DNA from: Omphiscola glabra
Lineage: Eukaryota; Mollusca; Gastropoda; Lymnaeidae
Direction: 5' to 3'
Length of the DNA stretch: 64,000 bases
Assembly: GCA_964017045.1 (NCBI GenBank)
Contig: OZ024794.1
Coordinates: 52,682,608 to 52,746,607, forward strand
Part shown: one piece after another, positions 38,868 through 53,800 of the stretch
Numbering within the stretch: position 1 is the first letter of the stretch
How the letters are laid out: every line of letters starts with the position of its first letter
Translations under genes and position numbers: made by a program
Notes under the pieces: generated by a model
Seen by the model: the letters and a program-made list of their open reading frames with translations, nothing else
Database searches by the model: none
Told to the model about the DNA's origin: nothing

Positions 38868-41800
38868 AAGAGCTGATTTTCAAAATGCTGTATATCCATT
38901 TTAGGGGTTTTGAGATTATTCAACTTTTACAAAAAATTAAAAACGCGTTTAGAGAATTAAACCATTTTTAGACAAGAATAAAATAGGAATATAATGTATT
39001 TAGTATATAAAATTTACCATGTCCTAAAGGAACCTGGCTTGTTCTACAAAAAGGTAAGGATTTTTCATTTTTTTAAAAAATGGTGGAGACTGCATTTTGA
39101 AAATAAGATCTTCATATATTAAAAAGAATAAAATAAAAACTGACTTGTCATAGTTTGTGAGTCCCTCATAGATTAGTTTACTGACACAGGCATACAGTGC
39201 CTCTAGCTCTTCATATTTTGAGGCTACTGAACAGTTTGCCGACTCAGTGGGGAAAATACTCATGAGACTCATCAGTAGCTTGTGAACAGCACGGATGACT
39301 TTTGTGTTGTTGCAGTTCATGCAAACAGAGATCCCACGCTGGAGGGGTTTGAAACTGGACAGGATCATCTCTTTCTTCTATTTGGCAATAAATTAAAAAC
39401 AGTCAAATAAGAAAACAAACACTACAACCCTTTAGAAAATAATTATACATACCATGTGACTAGCTTAAAATTCATGTAACACTACATTTAAGATCCAGGA
39501 TATGAAGGAGTATTAGGTGTATCTCAATTTAAAATGTAATTGCCAAGAGTCGATTTTATAGTTCTTGATTGTTTTAAACTGCAGAGCACAAAATAATTAC
39601 TTGTGTATTTGATCACTTATATGTGCATGTTGTTATTTTTACATTTCATAAATATATCGTTGTTAGGCGACAATTTTAAGCACTAATAATTATTTCAGAT
39701 GATGAAAACGAATTGCTGACCAAGATGCCAATGAGAAACTCCAGGAGCTCCAATGCTACAACAATGTTACTGATGTTGGGCTGGGCACTTGTGGCTGTGC
39801 TTAGCAGTTTGTCAAAGAAGCTTAGCTTGAGCTCAACATTAGGCCAGACGTCAGGTCTCATGGTCAGCTTGAGGAGAGCCACACAACGCTTGGATAGCAT
39901 CTCACCGGCAGAGCTATGGCCCACTGCCCCACTTGCAGCTTCGTTAACCTGTTTGGCATAATGATCAAGAAGAGTCTATTAATGGCATTCAGTAAGAAGA
40001 AAAATGTGTTCTTTGTCACTGCAAAATGTGGTGCTGAAACCAGTGATCTCAATAATTGTATTTTCAAACACTGATCATGAAATGTGGTTAGAGCACTTGC
40101 CTTTACAGAATTTTTAAAAATATAAAAGTTATTTCAGTTAGAGCATCACTTGTAAAACTCCCTGTTCTATTCGATACTTTGCATTAGAGAATTGAAATAC
40201 TAAATCTTGTAGAAAATTATTTAGTATATTGCTAATAGACCAATGTCAGCATATTTAAATAAATCTTACTGTGATGGTTCAATATAAACCTGACTCTGAC
40301 TTCAGAATAAGATGAGAAAATTGGCTTATGAAGTAAAGCTTATAAAAAAAAAACAAGTGTGGATGTGGACAATAAATTCATAGCTAACCTGGCAAGCTAT
40401 GCGCAATAAGAAGTTGGCTACAGCATCACAGTATTGCTTGTCTATGGGTTTGTTCACATCTGACCTTCCAGCCTGTTGGATAAAACAGATGTAATAAGTA
40501 ATCATTACCTCATCAATAAATAATATTTATTCATTACAACAAATTCATAATTTTTATTAACTTTTTAAAGTTTTCACTGATTATGTTATTGAAAGAGTCT
40601 ACAACTAATTCCGAGTCAAGAAAAATTTTCTCTGTGCTTGTGAAAATATAAATAACCTATCATGATAGACATGAGTAAAATGTTTTTTATTTTGATAATT
40701 CAGCCAATCCAACATTTGCTGGGACATTTGCCTCTATTGCAATAATTAAGCTAAAAAAAGAATGAACGAATAGTTCAAACAAACAAATCTCACTGTTTCT
40801 ATGTGAAAACTTACTGCTCCAACTGTCTTGACCTTCTTAGGCTCTTGTGGTGAGTTGACAGATGAAAGTGATCTCTTGATTCCTGGGGGTTGTCCTGCAC
40901 CCGCTGTGCTGGTGGATGATCCACTGGATGCGGTGGAACCTCCATCTGGATTTGGTGACTGAAAAGATGAAAACATTTTTATAAATAAATACCAGCTCAA
41001 GGTGTTGTGTTATTCAAAGGTGTGTTGGGAGTAGAGACCTTTAAAGTAAATGATTCTAACACTGAATAATCAAAGTTTTAACCCACTTGAGGTTCTCCAC
41101 TGCCCTCAAGATCTTCTTTGATCCTCATGAGTTCCCACTTGATGATGATATCAGCCAGATCAACTGCAAGTTTTCTGTGTTCTAAGCTTGCCTGTAAACA
41201 ACAGCAAGGGTGGTACAATCAATAACAATTAAAACAGATAAATACCTTGGAGAAATTTTCAAGTCACAAAAGGTTGGGCTACCGGAGAGAAACAAAAACC
41301 CCCCCTTTTTTTTTTTAGGGATCTTTATTTAAAACAAAACGAGCGCCTGGGGGAAATAATGCACAGCTTACACTGAGTGAGAATCCAAGACGCTGTAGTG
41401 AGCTGACCATGTGTTGAAGGAGACTGTGTCGGACAGGGTAGTAGACTTTATAATGGCGCACCACAAGCTGTCTGAAAACATTGTAAAATGGACATTAAAT
41501 AAATCCTATAGTTCTAAATTAAGGAATCAATCCAAATATATGTAAATTAAATGTACAGCACTTACAAAATGTGCACCAACTGATTGACACTGTGTCCTTC
41601 CTCAACAATAATTTTCTTGGTCCAATGAGTGAGCATTCCCTAAAGAAAAAGAATATGTATTTTTTTAACTACTGTCTATACTAGGAAGATGAGCTAGCTG
41701 GTAAGTGTGCACTCTGTAGTAAGTCACGTGTATAGTTGTGAATGTGTGAAGTATCTTAAAGTCATTAGTTCTTATAGTGGTTAGTACTGCATACAGGGAA

Positions 41801-44800
41801 AAAAACTAAGCCAAACGAAAACCAAAGGAATGCTGGAATTACATTGCCATCCTCCATGCGTCCTGGCATAGCAGGCGTCAGATACTCAAGGGATTGTCGG
41901 ACAACCATTTTGGCTTCATTGGCATGAGCCTTGAGAAGACTGTGGAACACCTGCAAAAACAACAAATTGTGAAAACAAACTCAACATGCATTTTAAATAT
42001 TCAGTTTTAAAATAAACTTTTAAATTGCAATAAAAATTTGAGAAATTCTTTCTTTACAACTATTGATCTGTGCACCTTGAAGTAGTGGGCAATGTAATGA
42101 GATGCAAACTTGCCTGCAAAACAATTCTTTTGTGAATGGCAAACTTAGCAATGATGTGAGCCAATAGGAGGTGACCATGGTATTTAGTTGCTGGGTCCAC
42201 ACAGTTCTTAGAGACCAGACATGGCCAGGCAAAGGTCATAAGTCTTCGCAGCTTGTTACCTTGTTTTCTGGTAGAAAATGGTCTTTAAAATTACATTGCA
42301 AATATATTTTCTTTAGATGCGGTCAATGTTTAAAAATTAGAAGCTTGTGTGCATATTTCATTTTGTTCCAAATTTTTTTTTTTTTTTTTCAAACAGTGAA
42401 AACTGATGTTTCAATTTCAAGATTGGCCCAAAAAACATCAAAAATTGCCTCTTACACAAACTTTGAATTTATAAAGCTGAAGATAAACGTAAAAAATAAA
42501 CTTTAAAAAATGTTTAAAATATAGAAAAAATGTTACAACTAGGTTTGTGACTGACTTGTTGGCAGCATCATGAATATGTGAGGATGCCTGCTCCACCAGC
42601 AGAGATGAAAACTGCAGCAAGAGTATCCTGACAGCATCAGAAGTTCCAAATGGATTTTCAGGGTCTATGATACGGTTGATAAAGAGACTGATCACATTAT
42701 CATCACTGTCCTGATCAGGTGCAGGTGGACCACCTATGAGCTTGTCACCTTCTCCTTTCTCAAAGGAGTGGTAGAAACAGGGTATCAAAATGTACTGCAA
42801 AATCTGTAAAAAGAAGTTAGAGTATGCATTAATCAAGGAAAGAAAAACTATTAGTTTGTCTAAAAGTAACATATTTGATATCCACTGCAAAATCAATATA
42901 AAATTTCACCTTTGCTTTGAGCTCCTGGGGCCAGCTAGGATCATGAAAGATATTGACAAACTTAAAAAATGCTTTCCTCTTCCATTCAGCTGAGTAAGTC
43001 TAGATAGAAAAAGAAAATATATTTATATCACATTCAGTGTCACATAGTCACAAGTAGTTTTGAAGCACAAATAATTCAAATACACAAACATGAAATACGA
43101 TCTAGACACATTTTTAGGAAGCAGTTTGAGGATAAGTTATAAAAAAAATTACAACCTTGGAGACAGTTTCATCTAAAAAATCTTTGACAAACTGGAACTG
43201 TGGAATGAAGCGATTGACAAAGCAACGCAGAATGTGGAAGAGTAGCTCACAGTCATCAGTGTGGTGTCTGAAATGTCATAAACAGCTTTTCATAATGATT
43301 GCAACAAATAAGTGGTCTTTGAAGAAAATACCTATACTATAAGTAATATTTAGATCATTGTTTTTTAAAATGGTGTATCTTAAGGTTGTATCATGACATT
43401 AAAAAGATTTTTTTTTTAAAGTAAAATTTCAATAACAATCTCCATTAACACATAAACTTTGCCAATTAAATTGTCAACAAAATATTTGTTTAGGGCATTC
43501 CTGTTTATGTTATATTTCTGTTATTGCTATTAAGACCAATAAACAGGTGTTCGCTTTGCTTTCTTAAATCAACAATCACAAATTGAATGCTTCCTTTAGA
43601 ATCTTCATCTAATGTGAGACAAGTTGTGTTGATAAAAGAAAAAACCTCTTAGAACATAGTAGTCTGAAACTTACTTAAAGTAGTTGACTAGACACTTGAG
43701 GATCAGTGCAGGCTCTTTCCAATAGACATAATCCAACTCATCCTGAAAACAGTCAAAATAAAATGAAATAATGGAACAAAAATAACACACACACTAACAC
43801 TTTGTCAACAAACTTACATTTTTCAAACAATGAATTCAAAATAACCTACCACAGCTTTGTGTCTTTCAAGAAAACTGTCAGATACCCATATGGAAAGCAG
43901 CAATGGTCTCTATCAAAGAAGAAAAGTCAACAATTAGCAAATAGAAAAATTGGCTTTGTAAAGTTTTTGACAGGAAAGTAGTTTAAGGTTGGTTAATAAA
44001 TAAAGAACATAAATTGAAATAATATTTTCTGCATATTATTAAATAATTTCAGCCACCAGGACCAACACCATATTGCCCCCCCCCCCCCCCCACAACCCCT
44101 TTTCATCTTCAAACATTCAAATGAGACAGTACCATGCCATCTTTTACACTGCTCAGCATTTTGTTACCCATTAGCTACCATGATTGCTATGGTAACACCC
44201 TATAAACAGAAAAATACAGCTGAGGAAGACCTGCAAAAAATGTTCCCCATGGCCTCAAGCTGTAGGGTACATGTTCCAATGGTTGGTCACTGGATAACAA
44301 AAAAAATGATCAAATAACTTATCATAAATTTAACATGTTAAGAATGGCAAATATATTACATAACCTAATAATTATTGAACATATCCTCACCATGTGAGTC
44401 TGCTGAGGCAGCCACTTCTCATCATACCTCACTAAGAGAGCAATAAGTCGGACTGCCCTATATTGGAGATCATTTTTCACTGGGGCAGGACTGGCAATGG
44501 GACTAGCAGGTGTGGTCTATGATAAAAACACAAATGTTTATCAAACGAAAGAAACATAGGCGCGTCTATATCTAGCATGTGTTAGTCAAAGGTGCCAAAA
44601 ATCAATTTTTTTGCCATTGTTCTTCATTTTTTCGTAGCTAATGTTATATTTTTAATAAACATTCATTTTTTGATGCATTCGTCCTTGATTCATTAAGATT
44701 TATCAATATTTAGCAGCATAAAAAAATATTTTAAAAATGTAAATCAATTTCAAAACGGAGTTACTTCCCTTTCTCAGAAATATAAATTAAGTACGGAAGT

Positions 44801-47800
44801 AGCACAAGAAATTATTTACCTGAAGCTGACCAGATAGCATATTGGCAAGACGCATTGGATTGACTCTCAAAGCCTCACAGAATTTCTCCCCATCTTTATG
44901 TCTTAAGAGATACTGAAAGAAATATAGAATTGAAGTTTGATACAAAAAGCAAAGCATTTTTTTTAAATGAGCGCATAATCAGAAAATGGTTAAAAGATTT
45001 GAAATCAGGACCTTACTTATCTGCATTTGGAATAACTAGTGTCATATTTGCCTTACAACAACATCTTACTAGTCATGTTTTATTTCCTAAACAATATTTA
45101 ATAAAAAGGCTTCAAAAGTAATTATTGTATTTAGTGGTAGGGTAGGATGGAATTCTTATGTCATGTCTGATTGTCAAATGCAACAAACACCTCAAAATAG
45201 CGACACCATTGCTGGTCCCTCAGAGCAATTTCAGTGAGAAACAAATCCACCACTTGTGTTGGATATTTGAGCTGGAACTTCATTAAAGGTTCACGGAATG
45301 GACTGCTGGCCTGTAATGGATATAAGAAGTGCATGACAGGATCATGTTTTAAATGTTGAAATTTCAGGAATATACAGATTTGAATTTTTAATAAATAAGT
45401 ACTGGAGTTGTCACGTGTTACATTATTTGAGGTCAGAGACAGAATCTACATACCTCCATGAGAAGTGCCCTTTCTCCAAGTAAGACTAAAGTTGTTAGGG
45501 GCTCTATCAAGTTCTTACTTGCAGCTGGAATCAAATGGAATATGTTGATGATTGCTGCACAGAGTTGCACTTCCTGAAAAAAAAATTTGTTTTAAATATA
45601 TTAATGTTGATATATATTTTTGTTAGTTTATAATGGTGTGCAAAAATCTTTAATAAATAAGATTTCATGATTTTTTTTCAGTGGTAATGAGGTAATGAAC
45701 CTGGACACGCAGCACCGCCATTTGCACCCGGGTCCCATTAGACTCAATGCTATTCGGATGTCATTTGTGGTAGTTTATTTTAGTTAAACTGAAGAATTTT
45801 AAGTCTACAAACGTATAGTCCATTCAATTATCTTTCATTTGATAACTCATTTTGTCTTACAAACCCAACAATAATATTTTTAATAATTTTTTTAATCTGA
45901 ACCACTCACTTCTGGTACCCGGGTATGGATAGTCGCAGACTTAAGCAAAAGCGGCTGGGCACAGTGCTGACCACACAATGCCCAAATGTACTATTGCCAA
46001 TGAAAAGTTTGAACAAAACACTTAGTATTTTTAACACCCTTATACATTTCTGAACAGATAATTCTCTACATGTTATTATCAATTGTTTCAAACAAACATG
46101 TTTTAAAATAATTTGCAAACGTATCAAATTTTGGCTCATTTCAAATAATGTCTGGGCCACAGGGAATAGTTAGCAAATTAATATCCGGTACTGAGGCTAT
46201 ATATAGCAAAAAGTAGGTCAGTAACAGAAGGGTTAACTTACAGTTGAAAGCACCTGACCGGCTGGTCTTGGTTGTCCTGATTTCTGATTAGTGTGTGCAG
46301 TCTCAATCCATTTCTTGAGATGTCCCTGTTTCAATAGCAAATACACCAGTTAATCTATTACATCATCAAAGATATCCTATTCATCAAATTAATTTGTAAC
46401 TTGTTGCATATTTAATAATGGTCACTTTTTTGTGTCATTAGGAACAGAAGCCATTCACAATATGAATAAATTAAGCATGGCAGCTTAAAAATGTGTTTCA
46501 CTCAGCAATATGACAATACAATCAAAGTTTCATTCTTCCAAGATATCTAATAATTTCTTAATCTAATTTTTTAAATATCTTTTCAATTAACAATCTATAT
46601 TCAGTTTTACCTGCATCGATTCACAAAGTTTTTCGTTAAAACTGTTAGGGAACAACTGCACCAATGATGAAAGGCGTTTAATTATACTGAGGTTGAGTCC
46701 ACGGTAGTCACCAAGCATTGAAAGTAGAGGTCGCATTGCAGCATATGCCATATCCACATCTATTGTACATCCCTGCATAAACTGAGAAGAAAATTCATGT
46801 TTAAAAATTACAATTAAGTTTTGAAAACTGCCTTCTGGTGGACTATTTTGTTATTAATCTCAATCAATATCATCTTCTATATATTATTAGATTATTTGAA
46901 CAATGTTAATCCATCAAATTTTATTTTAGAATCTGAAGAGTTTTTAGACTTTTCCAGTTTCCAAACAAAATTGTTTGGTTACAAATTTAAGTATTAAAAT
47001 AAATAAAGTTAAAATACAAAAACTTAAATATGATAAACATTATGTAAAATATGTTATGTTTCAAATGTTACACAATTTGTAATTTGGGCATTTAATGATA
47101 ATCATTAAAATGATCCGGTTATATTTTCTTGTCTTTACCATTTTCATAGATTCATGTGCAGTTTCTTGAATTTCAGAGTTGGAGCTGTTTAATGCTTTAT
47201 AGAGTGTTTGGAAAATCTTCTCTTTCTTGTTGAGTACCAGGTTGCATGCTGCCAGAGCCTCTGTTGAATACGATGATGATTTAGTGACTCATCAAAATAA
47301 GTAGTTACATTGTTATTAGACATAAGACCCATGAACCATAAAACAAAGTCTTAATAGCCACCTTTAATAAGAGGAATATAAAATGTTGGAGCTACTTACT
47401 GAGGGCACTCTTCTTTAATGGAACCAGGTTTGTTATATTCTTGTAGCAAGGCTGCTTCATTAAAGTGGCTTCTTCCACATCACACATGTTGAACACCTAA
47501 GAAGTTCCAATAAATTCTAAAATGTATGTGAGCTAGTTTTATATCACATTCATTACAGTCTACATAGGTTTTTTCAGGACCAAAAACCTAAAAAATATGT
47601 ATAGGATAATTGTTTAAAAGAAATTTGACTATTTCATTTTACATTGACCCTACCTCATTAAAGAAAACATTATGTTCAACTTGGTTAGCATCAAAGCTGA
47701 AAAGCCTGGGTTCCAGTGTAACACAGAAGGTGTAGCCATCCTAGAAATTATGAATATATTATATTTTAATAGAGACAAATTACACTATGAATAAAATAAA

Positions 47801-50800
47801 ACAAAAACATTTTGGTAAAGAGCCAATTTGCCTAACTCTATGATAAACTTACCATGATACCAATCTGTGAAACAAATGCAATATTTCTCAGCAGGTGCTT
47901 CTTGGGAGGAATCATGTCAGACAACAGCTCTTTATGGGGCTCCATGATTTCTGTGACTGTTTTTTTGGTAACTTCTGATAAAATTTTGAGAGATTTCATA
48001 CACTGAAATAAAAAAGCCAAGGTACTAGTTTTATGTCCGGATGCAGAAGAAATAACACACTACACAATGGCATCAGCAATGCATGAACACTTTATAAGAA
48101 TCCCATTAGTGCTAACTTCTGGGAATTTTATTTAGCAGGCATAGTGAACACAGCACTACAACCAAACATACATAGCTAGATAATTGTTATTTGTGATTGA
48201 ACATCCATCCATCCCCGTGGCACTACAGTCCATGTAGGACTTTGGTCTGCCTCACCACATCCTTCCACTCAGAAATAACTGACGCTTTTCTTTTCCATGC
48301 TGGGTTGCTGTAGATCTTTTTTCTACATCATCCATCCAAGCCTTGGTCTGCCTTTGAGCCGTTTTGGTGGTGCACCCTCTTGACTCCTCTCTCATTTGGC
48401 CTTCTTTTTAAGCATCCATGCCAGCTTTGCCTGCCCTTTTTTATTTCTGCTAGTAGCCTGGGATCCTCTCAATTACTATACAATTCCTGGTTGGTCAGTG
48501 TTCTCAATCCATATTTATCCTTTGTTGGTCCATATATTTTCCGGAGACCTTTTCTCTCCCATACGTTTAATAGGTTTTCTGTCATTTTTGTAAGGGTTCA
48601 AGTTTCACTTGCGTAAGTTACAACTGGTCTGATTACAGTTTGATGCATAGTTTTTTGTTTTTCTAGTAATGTTTTTACTTATGAGTTGAGTATTTTTTTT
48701 ACTACATAAGTATGTATACCCTGTTTCTGGCCAATATTCTTTATTTTACTTCATTTCTTTCATTTATTAAGGATACTAGGTATTTGAAATTATTTACTTT
48801 TTCAAAAGTGTGGTTTCTAATTTTAATTGTTTCATCTAACTGTTCTTTTCTTATCATAGTCATGTATTTTGTTTTTTGGTTGTTAACTTCAATCCTTGCT
48901 TGTAGTGATGCATCGTCTAATTCAATAAAGGCTTTTGATATGTCTTTACTACTTTTCTCAATGGAGAGCTATGTCAGCATATGCAAGATACTGAAGGGAG
49001 TGCTAATTGGTTGTGGGTCTTGGATATCCCTCAGAAAGTATCCTGATATTACTCCTTGGGTGTTGTCAATATGTATGTTTCTTATGACTCTACAAGGCAG
49101 CAGGTTCTGATTTTGGTCTGCCCCTGGTATTTTATTTCCCCAGTACCTGCCATATCTGGAGGCCTTTCCCCTATCTGCCACCTGGAAAGGCGCTCGATGG
49201 AGGACCAGTATCTCCGCATGAGATTTGTGATTGAACCCATAGATTAAAAAGAAAAATTAAGAAAATTTCTGTACACATTTACTAACTCACTTGTTGCCTG
49301 ACCAGTGTATTAGATGTTGTTATCTGGGGGATAAGTTTATGTGCCACATCAAAGAGTGACTTTTTCTGAGCTGCAATCAAATCTTCAGTAGCCTCCTCTC
49401 CCTCTAAAGGTCTTGCACAGAGCCGAAGCATCTCTTCTATACATTTCTGAGCCAGTTCACCTGCACCACTTGAAACCTGAGCAAGCAATTTTCATCATAT
49501 CAAAATGTGTTCTGAGGTCAATTAAAATTATTATTATAAAATTATTATTTTAATTTAACATAACACATTACAAATAAACCCTACTGTATTAGTTAAATAA
49601 AGTTTGCTAAACTGGGGGGAAAAAGGAAATCAAATTATCGGTAACTCCAAGTGTTTTATTTTAAGCTTCATGGCATCCCTCCTTACCTCACTTGTCAAGT
49701 CATTGATGATGAAGAGAAGAGCTTTCAGAAATGTGTACTGGTGTTCTAAAACCCACTTGAAACTCATTCGTTCATACAAGGATTTGATGGCAAGACATCT
49801 GAGCAAAGATTAGGAAAACATTATTTGTGGGATAATGTTATATTCAGTTAACTAAATGTGTTTGCATAAATATACCATTAAGTAAATAAAGGAAGTATTA
49901 AGATAAGGAAAGTTTATCAGTAGTGTCAGTAACACTCACCCTCCGTATTTAGAGTACCAAGCACGGTTGTAGCAGAGATCACACATTTTCTCAGCCACAT
50001 ATTCAAATAGTGGCAATTGGCATGCCTATTGATAAAAAAAACAATTTTTTAGTTTTATAAAGATTCTGATTTTCTCAGCCACATATTCAAATAGTGGCAA
50101 TTGGCATACCTATTGATAAAAAACCCACAATATTTTAGTTGTATAAAGACTCTTTATTAACTTTCCATGATAGAAATTAAAATCATTATTTCTAAAACAT
50201 AACACAAGTGGGTTTTCATCATTTTTCCAAAATTAGTTTCAAAATATAAAAAAAAAAAATATATTCCGTTTTGTTGTATAAAGCATGTCCCAGATTGAAA
50301 GGCACCATGGTCATGGAGTTAAGGGAAACTTTCATTCTACTTACTCGTTCTTTGGTCCCCAGGATGGTAGTTGCTGTGTCTATTATTACTGCTAAAGAAA
50401 AATTTCCAGGCTTACACAACTCTTTCTCTTCATGTCCCATTATAGTACTGAGTGCATCTACCAGAATCTGTGTGTCCATGCCCTGGAGTTTAGTTTGCTT
50501 TTCTCCAACTGGAAATGGACCTATGTATAGGTAACAAACAAAAAAACCAAGCAATAAATGAAGTTCGCATTTTATTTATCATAGACTATTTGAAGAAAGG
50601 GTTGGAAAAAATTTAGAAATGGCACCTACCACACTGTTGAGAAATGGTGATGAGGGTGTAGTGTCTCACCATACAAACCATGAAAGGGAGGGCAGTTGGT
50701 CTCAGATCCTTGATAGCTGCAGCCACTGGAACCGAAGATGATTTTGTTAGTCTCATCAATGGCCCATTAAAAAATAATTTTTGTCAAAAATCAAGAAAGT

Positions 50801-53800
50801 AATATTTTTTAAAAGCTACATTTTTTTTTTACTTCAAAATGCTTTCAAACACATCAAAATGTGATTCTAAATGGAAGAATTCAAGAGTGGTGAAATTTTT
50901 GCAGAATTAAGCAGTTGACTGTGAACACATTTTCTTTGAAAACAATATAGAATGTCAATTTTGAAATAAATAGATTTCAGCGTTACTTTATGAATGCAAA
51001 ATTAAAGCAATACAAATTTCAGGACCTACCAAACATTCCTGTAAGAGCTTGTTCATGAACCTTGCGTGAGTAAGAATCTGGGTTTTTGTAAATCTGGGCT
51101 GTAAGTTGGGTGATTTCCTTTTCTTTGTAACTAAAGTTGTAGAAAATGCATAAATGGTATTTATTTGTGTTCCTAAGAATGTTTTTTTTTTTTCTTTCAG
51201 TTTATTGCCTTATAAATATCAAGTCATTTTAAAAATTAATACTTTAGATTTTATTTAAAGCAATCTTTTATATTAAACTTATAAACTGAAGAATGTTCTT
51301 TGACAATTACTTATAGTTAAAAACCAACCTTGGGTGAGAGAACAGATGCATCAATGTTTGCTTCTCGTCTTCCAAATTCATTACAGAAATAAGGAAGCAT
51401 TTGATCAAATCATATGCCTGACGTCGATTGTAGGAATCAATCATAGAGCTCTTCAGTGTGGTTAAAGCAGATTCTACAGCCTGTTGAATTTTTGAAAACA
51501 TCACTAAATGTGGTTTATTATTTTTCATTGCAAAAAAAAAAAATTCTAGTTAGCTTTCATTCAGTTATGAGATTCATAACCGTAAAATTCCTTTATAATA
51601 GAATTAAAAACATACCTTCTCTACAGGTAGAGATATAGGACTTTTACTCTCCTGAAAGTGGATGTTGATGCAAGGTCCTACTGTTTCTTTGGCATTATAT
51701 TGCAACTGTTGACAAACAAAATAAAAGTGTTATCTTTAAAATAATAATTTAATTCAGGATCCATATTTTTTTAAATAGGACTTTGACTAGAAGTTACATT
51801 AATTAAAATTACAGTTTTAGTAACCAGTTAACAAACTATTATTAATGCACATTTTAAAAAGAAGAAATTTAATACAACTTATTAAAATTAGTTTTTACTC
51901 ACCACCTGGGGCTCTCGAAGCATTTTGCGATTGCCACCACCAAATTTTCCTAAAACTCTAAAAGCTGTTGCAGCTGTTGCATCTTGTGGATTCTTCAGTG
52001 TTCTCCACAAAGCCTTCAAGCATAGAGGACATTTTTTAAAAACTGTTAAACATATTTAATTTATACATTTAATTTGTGTAATATGCTGCCTCCAAAATAA
52101 TTTTTAAAAATAAAATAAAAAATGAAACATACCTGCATGAGTTCTGCACGAACTGGTTGAATGTGATCATAGAGAAAATCAGGCTGGAGATTATCCACGC
52201 ACAGCTCAAGTGTTCTCAAACCCTAAAGAAAAGAAATAATATTTATAAAACTAAGATCTAATATATATACATGTTCTAATAATGGTATAAAAAAGAAAAG
52301 ACTACTAATCAATAGATATAAACTGACATAGCAGCAAATAGTAAAATGCAAAACTCGTTTCCCATTTTACCCACCTGATTAATCAAGGTTTGCGAGCCAT
52401 TGAGTGCAGAGACCAGCGGATCCATCAACATGGGCAAATAGGGCAAAAGAGAACTGAGCCGCACAGGCACAGTTAAACACAACTCTACAAACAGATCCTT
52501 CATATGCTGCCTGTGTAAACCACTTTGCAGGCTGTTCAAACCTTCATTAAAATAAAATATACATTTTACAAATTAATCTTATTAATTTTAGAAACTAATA
52601 ATTTTGTTTACACATCTAGAAGAACATAATACGTTTTTGACCACAATTTTAACACAAAAATCCTTCACTTTGTCATCTTTTGTGATGGCCTTGAAAACTG
52701 CTAACTTAAGTAATTTTTGTAGCACTTGGGCATAACATGAAAACTATCTAAGCATCTTGAAACAAAGTTTATTCCATTTTCAAATAACATAATTTGTCAA
52801 AGACTAGTTAATTTGAACATGTTAAGTTATTACCTTGCAATAGATTTGGCAGCAAAGGAAGAAACTCCTGATAGAGCAGGTCATGACTTCCACCACCAAT
52901 TGATCTAAATAGGGCACGCAGCAACAGGAAGTAGTTGTACGGCTCATTCGCAGATAGAGCCAACTCCATGGAACGGTTGACAATGGTGTGTAAATGTGGC
53001 TGCAGAAGAAACACAAATATTTGGATAAATTTTTAAGATTAGAAAATTCAACTCAATTTTCCAAAGTGGTTAACATTGCATAAACAATTTTAAAATGAAA
53101 ATATATATCCCTTACTTTTAACATCTGTTCATTTTCTGCTGCAAACAAGGAAACTGATCCAAAAACCATTTTAAACAACTTGAGGTACAGGTTGGAACGT
53201 TCCACATTGGCTGGTAACACAAAAAAAAATTAATACAAATCAGAAAACAATGATTTATGTTTAATGTTAATAAAAACACATTTAACTTTTTCATTTTTAA
53301 CAAATTTTAATTTTTTTAAAATCTATTATAAAAAAATAAACCCACATCCCATTTCATGGATTCTCTCCAGTAGGTATTCCACTAGTATGGTTGCAAATGT
53401 AGCTGATGTTGACATATGGGCCAGAAATGAGTTAGCAACAATCTAGATTTTGAAATTTTCAACACAAAAAAAATTCATGATAAAAGTATTCCAATGTAAT
53501 AATAATGTAGCAAAGCATTACATTACTTATTAACATTAGTTAATAACAAATTCAAATGTAATAAAAATTAATTTCAAATGAAACAATGGATTATTTATGT
53601 AGTTAAAACTTATAAGTTAATGCTCCTTGGAAAACAAAAAAGCATAGCCTCCAAGATGAGGAAAATGGACAAAGCTTAAATGAGACAATGGTTCGTTTAT
53701 TACTAAGCTATTTCTAAAGGGAATAAATCTATAACATAGGAGGGAAATTTAAACTAGAAAAGCTTAATGGAAAAATTCAGCCATAACAGACAACTGCATA

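Noticed and set aside
48380..49247. Several plus-strand hydrophobic frames (up to 132 codons)
   Set aside because: They are antisense to the minus-strand LINE remnant. The membrane-like composition comes from complementing lysine-rich LINE sequence.
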